Under the pieces are notes generated by a model. That model made no database searches. It saw only the letters and a list, made by a program, of their open reading frames with translations, and had not been told where the DNA came from. Source: CAYSTL01 sp964516805 (GTDB lineage: Archaea > Thermoplasmatota > Thermoplasmata > Halarchaeoplasmatales > Halarchaeoplasmataceae). From it: a DNA stretch of 9,806 nt. Below, piece by piece: positions 1 to 5,637 of the stretch. The DNA lies in assembly GCA_964516805.1 (NCBI GenBank), contig CAZEXI010000063.1:1-9806 (forward strand), read 5' to 3'. The position numbers and the translations under genes were made by a program. Numbering within the stretch: position 1 is the first letter of the stretch; the number at the start of each line of letters is the position of its first letter.

Positions 1-1465
1 AATCAAAATTCATATTATCCGTAGCGTCGGAACCTTTCATCTCAGAGCTCGTGAGGCCTGTACCTCCATCTGAACCAGACTGACCTGTCGTCTCGGTGTC
101 CCAGTACGAATCTCCTACCGTTCCGGAGTTGTTGGCGACTAGACCGCCGACCTCAGCATCGCCGGTGACTGACCCGGCCGCATAGGAGTTGTTCACCTTT
201 GCATTCGAACCGGTGTTGTTGCCGACTAGGCCACCGACGGTTCTGCTGCCGGTCACGTTACCGGTGGCGTACGTTTGGGTAACGTTCGTCTCTATGTTCA
301 TCCCGATTAGACCGCCTACGGTTTCATTGCCGGTGACGTCTCCCGTCGCGTAGGACTTGTTAATATAAGCGCCTCTATTCGTCCCGTCCGAATACCCTAC
401 TAGACCGCCTACGCTGGTCGCGGTTCCCTCTGTGAGAACGTCACCGGTGGCGTTCGAGAGGGTTATACTAGAGTAAACGTTCCGGCCCACTAGACCTCCG
501 AAACTTATGGGAGATGAGGCCCCTTCTCGGACGGTTACTGTTCCGCTGGCGTTCGAGAGGGTTATAATGCCCCAATAAGCACTAGAACCGACGAGACCGC
601 CGACGTTACTTTTGCCGGCAACAGCCCCGCTCGCATTGGATCCAGTCACCAGGCCGGCGTTACCACCGATGAGACCGCCGACGTTACTTTTGCCGGTCAC
701 GTCACTAGTCGCATACGACGCACGTACTTTGCCGGGGTCGTCAGCGACTTCTCTTAGGGTTGTCCCAATGAGTCCGCCTACATTTTCGTGGCCGATGACC
801 TTTCCGGTCGCGTAGGACATGTTCACAGACCCTCCTTTAGAGAGCGCACCGACAAGGCCACCTATCTCATTGGCGCCAGTGAGGTTAACGGCTGCGAACG
901 AGTTGGTCACTGTTCCGTAATTAGTCCCCGCAAGGGCGCCCACATAATTGGATCCAGTGACGTTCGCATCTTCTAGACTAGTGTTCGTGATCTCCGCATT
1001 GATTCCAGCGAAGCCGAACAGTCCCACGTTATCCTCACTCGAACGATCGATCGTCATGTTCGAGATCGTATAGCCGCTGCCGTCGAAGTTTCCGGTGAAT
1101 GACGCAGTTGAATTACCGATCGGATCGAATCCTTTCCCGCCGTTCGCCGATCCGCTCGCTACTTCACTGTAACCTTCAGTCGTCTCATCAAGATCCGCGA
1201 CAAGCGTGAAGTTCGCACCTAGGTAGTTTCGCGTTTCATTCAAGTGTGTCCAGTTGGATATCTGGTAAGGATCACTCTCGTTTCCATCTCCTCCTGCAAA
1301 ATCACCGCTCGCCATCAATTCGTTATCAGAAGTAATCCCACTTCCCACTTCTGCCAAACTGCCCGCTGCCACTGTAAAAACAGACAGCATTAGCATCGCG
1401 ATCACAAAAATAGTCATCAATTTTTTAACGTTCTTTATCTCTATATCACAATTTATGTTACCCAT
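1..1465 (-). CDS. GLUG-repeat surface protein, N-terminal part (3' end beyond the window)
   Basis: Reading the minus strand from ATG 1465 gives 488 uninterrupted codons to the window edge, so the gene is partial at its C-terminus. Residues about 16-34 are a hydrophobic signal segment (LMTIFVIAMLMLSVF). Residues 55-145 form the leader domain usual for GLUG proteins (FAGGDG, DPYQISNW, GKGFDPIGN, FTGNFDGSGYTISNM). From N146 about 11 GLUG repeats follow, of the form VGGLVG-x(n)-SYATGxVTG, ending in the typical closing motif SYWDTETTG near 112-86. GLUG arrays are known from secreted adhesin-like beta-solenoid proteins; a binding or envelope role is inferred and no catalytic residues are seen. At least 20 N-x-S/T sequons fit a glycosylated surface protein. 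An in-frame ATG at 1495 would add 10 residues, but 1465 is preferred because GGAG lies 11 bp upstream and the TATA-like box at 1507-1514 would start transcription near 1485. The repeat part is about 55-65% GC, unlike the neighbouring genes. Confidence 0.9.
   Translation of the reverse strand, partial: MGNINCDIEIKNVKKLMTIFVIAMLMLSVFTVAAGSLAEVGSGITSDNELMASGDFAGGDGNESDPYQISNWTHLNETRNYLGANFTLVADLDETTEGYSEVASGSANGGKGFDPIGNSTASFTGNFDGSGYTISNMTIDRSSEDNVGLFGFAGINAEITNTSLEDANVTGSNYVGALAGTNYGTVTNSFAAVNLTGANEIGGLVGALSKGGSVNMSYATGKVIGHENVGGLIGTTLREVADDPGKVRASYATSDVTGKSNVGGLIGGNAGLVTGSNASGAVAGKSNVGGLVGSSAYWGIITLSNASGTVTVREGASSPISFGGLVGRNVYSSITLSNATGDVLTEGTATSVGGLVGYSDGTNRGAYINKSYATGDVTGNETVGGLIGMNIETNVTQTYATGNVTGSRTVGGLVGNNTGSNAKVNNSYAAGSVTGDAEVGGLVANNSGTVGDSYWDTETTGQSGSDGGTGLTSSEMKGSDATDNMNFD
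85..1030 (-). repeat. GLUG tandem repeat array inside the minus-strand gene
   Basis: About eleven units of roughly 26-35 residues, each starting with (V/I/F)GGL(V/I)G or a variant (VGLFGF and VGALAG in the first two). Most contain an SYATG, SNASG or SNATG core and end in a short turn. Some units are recent copies at DNA level: 593-618 and 671-696 share an identical 26-bp stretch 78 bp apart, which is exactly 26 codons. Bases 449-467 and 548-566 share an identical 19-bp stretch 99 bp apart, which is 33 codons. Both spacings are multiples of three and equal one repeat unit, as expected for in-frame expansion or gene conversion. Confidence 0.85.
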
Positions 1466-1476
1466 ACAAAAACACG

Positions 1477-1480
1477 CTCC
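1477..1480 (-). promoter_or_regulatory. Shine-Dalgarno GGAG for the GLUG gene
   Basis: On the minus strand GGAG precedes ATG 1465 with an 11-nt spacer. This is a little long but is the only SD-like match near any candidate start, so it favours 1465 over the in-frame ATG at 1495. Confidence 0.45.
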
Positions 1481-1506
1481 AATAACAGATTTCATTTAGA
1501 CAATGC

Positions 1507-1514
1507 TATTTAAA
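1507..1514 (-). promoter_or_regulatory. Archaeal TATA-like box for the GLUG gene
   Basis: The minus strand reads TTTAAATA here, a close match to the archaeal box A. A start about 25 nt downstream would fall near 1485, leaving a short leader that contains the GGAG site and ATG 1465 and excluding the ATG at 1495. The region is AT-rich, so a chance match is possible. Confidence 0.45.
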
Positions 1515-1565
1515 AATTAAGGATATTAACCAATATTATGTTATCTGCAAAAAATTTTTTCAAGA

Positions 1566-1573
1566 TTTAAATA
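1566..1573 (+). promoter_or_regulatory. Candidate TATA-like box, distal, plus strand
   Basis: TTTAAATA on the plus strand is the same octamer as the minus-strand box at 1507-1514. If used, the transcript would start near 1597, inside the AGGGGT/ACCCCT inverted repeat, with a leader of about 180 nt. It competes with the box at 1618-1625 and cannot be ranked from sequence alone. Confidence 0.3.
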
Positions 1574-1593
1574 AAGATTTAATGGGAGTCCAC

Positions 1594-1616
1594 AGGGGTT
1601 TTTTTGAGATACCCCT
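1594..1616. repeat. Inverted repeat AGGGGT / ACCCCT upstream of the TATA-like box
   Basis: AGGGGT (1594-1599) and ACCCCT (1611-1616) are exact reverse complements separated by 11 bp, and the right arm runs directly into TTTT and the TTTATATA box at 1618. The only G/C-run pair in an AT-rich spacer, placed at the BRE/TATA position, looks like an operator or, if transcribed from the distal box, a small hairpin followed by T residues. Function is inferred only. Confidence 0.4.
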
Positions 1617-1617
1617 T

Positions 1618-1625
1618 TTTATATA
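1618..1625 (+). promoter_or_regulatory. Candidate TATA-like box for the two-gene operon
   Basis: TTTATATA fits the archaeal box A consensus and would start transcription near 1648, giving a leader of about 130 nt before ATG 1778. It is preceded by the C-run arm of the inverted repeat ending at 1616. A weaker TAAAATAT at 1672-1679 is an alternative nearer the gene. Confidence 0.45.
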
Positions 1626-1682
1626 TCTATGGTATTGTAAAACAAAACCAGTAGATGACCAAAAAATGTGGTAAAATATGAA

Positions 1683-1713
1683 ACGAAATAATTCGTAGAT
1701 GACACAATTCGAA
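1683..1713. repeat. Cluster of TTCG/CGAA half-sites in the operon leader or promoter
   Basis: ACGAA (1683-1687) and TTCGT (1692-1696) form an inverted repeat with a 4-bp gap. AATTCG recurs at 1690-1695 and 1706-1711, and TTCGAA (1708-1713) is a palindrome. Such a cluster could be a regulator binding site just downstream of the weaker TATA-like box at 1672-1679, but short AT-rich words recur easily by chance. Confidence 0.25.
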
Positions 1714-1766
1714 AGTTGTACAATAATCCTTTTAGTAAGTGTTTCCAATTATATCCATTAAAGTAA

Positions 1767-1770
1767 GAGG
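1767..1770 (+). promoter_or_regulatory. Shine-Dalgarno GAGG deciding the start at 1778
   Basis: GAGG lies 7 nt before ATG 1778. The frame could be extended upstream to GTG 1739, but that start lacks an SD and would put 13 non-signal-like residues before the signal peptide. Confidence 0.75.
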
Positions 1771-1777
1771 TTGTAAT

Positions 1778-4700
1778 ATGAAAGGAAAATTGATAGTTGT
1801 AATGATTGCTGTAACACTACTACTAGGAAGTGTATTGATCTTTTCACAGAATAACTCAGCATTTAATAATCAGGATGACATCGATAACGATCTTAATAAA
1901 TCGGAAATAAAAGAAGATCTACCAACGAAGAATAAGAAAATTTACCTGTACAGGGTAGATGAATCCAAAGATGTAGGTGGCGGAGGAACTTCTAGACAGA
2001 TAGGAAATACAACGTATCCAACTGGAGAGGGTTATGAAACTGATCCCAGTCAGCTTTTCTATAACGACTGGTTCCTTTATCCTACTCTAGCAGGTGATCT
2101 AACAATTGACGGCACATTTTCCATTTCGATCTGGGCCAATAACGAAGGTACAGGAAGTGGGAGCGGTCCGTTCATATGTAACTTGACCGAGATCAAGCCA
2201 AATGGGGATTCTGTAAACGTAGAGAATTATCAAGCGAGTCAAACTTATCAGGATCCAGGCCAGGGTTGGCAGTTATACGAACATTCCTTCGATCTGAACC
2301 ACACGCTTGAAAAAGGTTCAAACCTGAAGATAACTCTAATAATGGACCCACCCAGCAGTGTCCGTCTTACTCCTGCATATGGAGGAACGGTAGATGGAGC
2401 AATGAGAGATTCGAACGTAACATTACCTTGTCAAAATTACATACAGGTCAATGAAATTCATACTTTAGATTATAACCGAAATATGAATTCAACGTTCAAG
2501 CCTGATGCTTCGAACAAAACCATGTACATCCATGCTAATATCACCGATCCATTTGGAGGATACGACGTAGAGTGGACAGATCTAACATTAATAGCTCCTG
2601 ATGGAACTGTCGTACTCGATAATATAACCATGGAAAAAGTAAGCGGTAATTTCAGAAGTTATGTGACTGGATTTGAAACTCAATGGAACTATTCAGGACA
2701 TCCAGAAGGCTCTTACGATATCATGGTCAGAGCAGCGGATAAAACGGCTCTGAGGAACTGGAAATCCACAGGCAGCTTCCAAGACCATGAAGTTTATGGT
2801 TCGCACAGTTTCTACATAGGAGGATTACCATACTACGTGAATCTACAAATTGTAGATGATCAGCAGAATCCATTACCAGATACAACTGTTGTCATAAGAA
2901 AAGATGAAGGTTTGTTCGATACGGGTGTAACCGATTCAAACGGTATCACGAACATCAGCTTTGCAGAAACTACCTATGATGTAAATGCTGTTTGGGAGGA
3001 AATTGAAGTAACTGGATCAACAATAAATGTAACTCAAAATAGGTCTTACAGTGATCCTTTACAGGTCACTATCGATGTTTTTTACCCTGAGTTAAGAATT
3101 ATAGACGATAAAAATAACGCTCTAGGTGATGCTAGGATATATGTAACACATCCAAATGGAACTACCAACACTTCAGCTTATATAACTAATGAAAACGGAA
3201 GGATACAGTTGGTACAGGTACCAAAAGGAAATTTTGAATTTTCGGTTGAATGGAAGGATAAAGAAGTTGCAGAAAAGCAGATCAACATAAACAGCTCAGA
3301 CAGATATGAGATAAAATCAACAGTATACCACCTGCATGTTCAAGTTAAAGATAGCCAAGGAGAATCTCTGAACGATGCCCTCGTTATTTTTCAATACGAA
3401 GACCTTGGAATAGTTGTTTCATCAAAGCTTACTAATCAAAATGGAAATGTATCGACAAGACTTGCAGAGGCAGATTATAGGATAGAGATTTACTGGAAAG
3501 ATTCTATAGTTTACGATGGAACTTATCTGATCAATTCATCTACAACTAAGCAGTTAAGCGCTGAAGTGTACCATATAGATGTCAATGTTTATGACACTTT
3601 GGATAAATCATTAGAAGAAGCAAAATTGACCGCTTTATACTCTCCTACAGGAAGAACTGTTACTACTACTTCAACTGATGCCAATGGTTCTACTACCATA
3701 AGGTTAGCATCTGGAGAACACAGGTTCCTGGTATCCTGGAAGGGAATACAAGTGGTCAATAGATCGGTAAGTATATCCTCGAATGATGATACATTAGATT
3801 TGCAAGCGTCCGTTTACCATCTTGATATCAAAGCTATTGATAATACGACAGAACAAGGCATCATATCGAACAGCAGTGTTTCAGTAAATATAGACGGTGA
3901 AGTTATAGATACAGGGTCAACATCAGCCAACGGAATTTACACATCTAGACTACCTGGAGCAGAAGTAGATATAACGATATCCTGGAGAGGTATAGAAGTA
4001 TACACCAGTAAAAACGTTCAAGTTTCAGGAAATGAGCAATTTGAAGCAAGGTGTGATGTTTACTATTTGAATGTAAAGACTTTAGATTCAAGGAATGATA
4101 CTATCCAAAATGCTTTGATCAATGTATATAATAACGGAGGATACATATCTAATGGTACAACGAATGTCTTTGGAATGGAAAAGGTAAGATTACCTGTTGA
4201 AGATTATACTTTGACCGTGGATTGGAAAGAAGTGAAGGTTGGTGAGAAAACTTTCAATATAGAAGATAAACGGGATTCAAATTCAGTAGTAGTTAACTGC
4301 GACGTATATTATATCGATTTAAAAATTAAGGACCAGATGAATGAATCTTTATCTGAAGCCACTGTACAATCTTACTTGGACGGTAATATCATGTTTTCAT
4401 ATCAATCCGATGAAAACGGTAATTTAACTTTTAGATTACCAAGTGAAACTTACAGCCTGGTCACTAATTGGAAAGATATAGAAGTGAATGAAACGACTAT
4501 CGCTCTCAATAAGGATCAGCAGTTGAATATCGATGCATCTGTTTATCATGTAGATCTTAGACCGTTAGACTCGCACAACAACACGATCAATAATGCTCAG
4601 ATTGAGGTATTTTATGACAATAAATCTTACTCCAGTAGCAGGACTGACGACCAGGGCATACTTTCAATGAAGATACCTGAAGAAGAATACAGATTGAGAG

Positions 4701-5635
4701 CAGAATGGCAGGGCGTAGAAGTATATGATTCTCATAAAAACATCTCAGATAACGGTTTATTGAACTTTAGTACAGAAGTTTATTACTTAACCCTAAGTGG
4801 TGTAGATGCTCAAGATAAGACAGTTAACAATATGGCTGTATCAGTTTACCACAGTTCATTGATAGAAGGACAGGACCTGATGACTACAGTCGATATCGAA
4901 AAAGAAAAATCAATACGGGTCCCTGCAGGTGATATCGAATTATCAGTACAATGGAGAGGCTTTAAAGTAGCTGAAAACACAGTGGACGTGACAGAGGATA
5001 CTCAAGAAACATTGGCCTGCGAGATATATTACTTGGATATCAGTGTAGTAGATTCGGAAGACAAGTATTTAGACGGAGCTAATCTGATACTTAAAGATAA
5101 CAAAGGAGAAGTTTTCACGACTGCGGCAACAGAAGAAGGTGCAGCAGCTCCTAGGTTACCAACTGGAGATTGGGAAATTAATGTATACTGGAACGAAGAA
5201 ATGGTCGGTCAAGAAACAGTCCGATCATTAACATCTCAATCAGAGATAAAGATCACGACCGATGTACATTACATACGGTTAAAAATCAAAGGAAATGAAG
5301 GTGGTATAAAAGGAGTTCAAGTAACCCTGATGGATAAGAACTCCGTTCCTCTTATGACGAATAAGACTTCTTCAAATGGATCTGTAGTTTTCTCACAGGT
5401 TCCAGAAGGAGAGTATTCTATCAAAGCTAATCTTAAAAAGACTCAGCTGATGACTGATATAGATAAAGAGAACAGCAAAGACATATCATTAGATTCAAGT
5501 CAAGATATAGATATAAAATTCAACGATTATCCTAAACCGGTATACACCACTAATCTATTCTTCTCTATCTTATTAGCAATTGCTGTGATCGCAGTAGGAT
5601 CTATTTTAGTAGCTAGAAAGAAGGAGGTGATCTAG
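1778..5635 (+). CDS. Giant secreted, membrane-anchored protein with 11 Ig/transthyretin-like repeats (paralogue A)
   Basis: The protein has 1285 aa. Residues 1-24 are a signal peptide (MKGK, then LIVVMIAVTLLLG). Residues about 36-230 form a beta-rich head with PTLAGDL at 102 and Cys134/Cys218, a possible disulfide. Residues about 235-350 form an Ig-like domain with DPFGGYD at 257, ending FYIGG. Eleven repeats of about 80 residues start at 352, 436, 517, 598, 680, 762, 844, 923, 1002, 1084 and 1164. The pattern is VY(Y/H)LxV, D, an RLPxGxY-type turn, W(K/R)(G/D)(I/V)(E/Q)V, then a closing strand. This resembles CarboxypepD_reg or Cna-B-like beta-sandwiches (fold assignment inferred). Residues about 1258-1279 are a membrane helix followed by RKK, so the bulk should face outside and only a 6-residue tail the cytoplasm. 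About 30 N-x-S/T sequons suggest N-glycosylation. No protease, nuclease or sorting motif is seen. It is co-transcribed with, and paralogous to, the next gene; a structural or adhesive role is inferred. Confidence 0.92.
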   Translation: MKGKLIVVMIAVTLLLGSVLIFSQNNSAFNNQDDIDNDLNKSEIKEDLPTKNKKIYLYRVDESKDVGGGGTSRQIGNTTYPTGEGYETDPSQLFYNDWFLYPTLAGDLTIDGTFSISIWANNEGTGSGSGPFICNLTEIKPNGDSVNVENYQASQTYQDPGQGWQLYEHSFDLNHTLEKGSNLKITLIMDPPSSVRLTPAYGGTVDGAMRDSNVTLPCQNYIQVNEIHTLDYNRNMNSTFKPDASNKTMYIHANITDPFGGYDVEWTDLTLIAPDGTVVLDNITMEKVSGNFRSYVTGFETQWNYSGHPEGSYDIMVRAADKTALRNWKSTGSFQDHEVYGSHSFYIGGLPYYVNLQIVDDQQNPLPDTTVVIRKDEGLFDTGVTDSNGITNISFAETTYDVNAVWEEIEVTGSTINVTQNRSYSDPLQVTIDVFYPELRIIDDKNNALGDARIYVTHPNGTTNTSAYITNENGRIQLVQVPKGNFEFSVEWKDKEVAEKQININSSDRYEIKSTVYHLHVQVKDSQGESLNDALVIFQYEDLGIVVSSKLTNQNGNVSTRLAEADYRIEIYWKDSIVYDGTYLINSSTTKQLSAEVYHIDVNVYDTLDKSLEEAKLTALYSPTGRTVTTTSTDANGSTTIRLASGEHRFLVSWKGIQVVNRSVSISSNDDTLDLQASVYHLDIKAIDNTTEQGIISNSSVSVNIDGEVIDTGSTSANGIYTSRLPGAEVDITISWRGIEVYTSKNVQVSGNEQFEARCDVYYLNVKTLDSRNDTIQNALINVYNNGGYISNGTTNVFGMEKVRLPVEDYTLTVDWKEVKVGEKTFNIEDKRDSNSVVVNCDVYYIDLKIKDQMNESLSEATVQSYLDGNIMFSYQSDENGNLTFRLPSETYSLVTNWKDIEVNETTIALNKDQQLNIDASVYHVDLRPLDSHNNTINNAQIEVFYDNKSYSSSRTDDQGILSMKIPEEEYRLRAEWQGVEVYDSHKNISDNGLLNFSTEVYYLTLSGVDAQDKTVNNMAVSVYHSSLIEGQDLMTTVDIEKEKSIRVPAGDIELSVQWRGFKVAENTVDVTEDTQETLACEIYYLDISVVDSEDKYLDGANLILKDNKGEVFTTAATEEGAAAPRLPTGDWEINVYWNEEMVGQETVRSLTSQSEIKITTDVHYIRLKIKGNEGGIKGVQVTLMDKNSVPLMTNKTSSNGSVVFSQVPEGEYSIKANLKKTQLMTDIDKENSKDISLDSSQDIDIKFNDYPKPVYTTNLFFSILLAIAVIAVGSILVARKKEVI
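2831..5521 (+). repeat. Eleven-unit protein repeat array of paralogue A
   Basis: Units of 79-85 codons start at 2831, 3083, 3326, 3569, 3815, 4061, 4307, 4544, 4781, 5027 and 5267. A tryptophan opens the W(K/R)xxxV strand in units 1-10 (for example WKDKEV, WRGIEV, WQGVEV) and is replaced by LKKTQL in unit 11. Unit 2 carries a distinctive ARIYVTHPNGT segment. The units differ strongly in DNA sequence, so the array is old rather than newly expanded. Confidence 0.85.
5623..5632 (+). promoter_or_regulatory. Near-perfect Shine-Dalgarno GGAGGTGATC overlapping the end of paralogue A
   Basis: The ten bases match the conserved anti-SD end of 16S rRNA and at the same time encode the last residues (E-V-I) of paralogue A. 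GGAGG sits 10 nt before ATG 5638. It selects 5638 over the second in-frame ATG at 5647 and implies efficient, probably coupled, translation of the second gene. Confidence 0.85.
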
Positions 5636-5637
5636 AT

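Larger units (their letters stand above)
1466..1777. other. Divergent AT-rich intergenic region
   Basis: This stretch separates the minus-strand GLUG gene from the plus-strand two-gene operon. It is visibly AT-rich and shows no convincing coding potential on either strand. It holds a TATA-like box and SD for the minus gene, three TATA-like boxes for the plus operon (1566-1573, 1618-1625, and a weaker 1672-1679), a 6-bp inverted repeat at 1594-1616, a cluster of TTCG/CGAA elements at 1683-1713, a 9-bp direct repeat GTAGATGAC (1651-1659 and 1695-1703), and the SD of the first plus-strand gene. The plus-strand 5' leader would be about 75-180 nt depending on which box is used, long for an archaeal mRNA and room enough for regulation. 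Confidence 0.7.

Noticed and set aside
612..976. Two plus-strand open frames of 67 and 62 codons
   Set aside because: They lie antisense to the GLUG gene, have no SD, and their Pro/Ala/Thr-rich composition is what the complement of the Gly/Val/Thr repeats produces.
85..1030. CRISPR array
   Set aside because: The repetition is protein-coding, with units of variable length, and follows the GLUG amino-acid pattern; there are no constant repeats with unique spacers.
1523..1536. Inverted repeat ATATT-AACC-AATAT upstream of the GLUG gene promoter
   Set aside because: Five-base A/T-only arms are expected by chance in such AT-rich sequence.
1594..1620. Intrinsic terminator for a plus-strand transcript
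   Set aside because: The stem is only 6 bp and no plus-strand gene lies upstream of it, so an operator or leader element is more sensible.
1560..1748. Minus-strand 62-codon open frame in the intergenic region
   Set aside because: It begins with TTG, overlaps the promoter elements and the start region of the plus-strand gene, and encodes an irregular Phe/Ile/Lys-rich peptide typical of AT-rich non-coding DNA.
1739..1777. GTG start at 1739 for paralogue A
   Set aside because: It lacks an SD and would place 13 extra residues before a complete signal peptide; ATG 1778 has GAGG at a 7-nt spacing.
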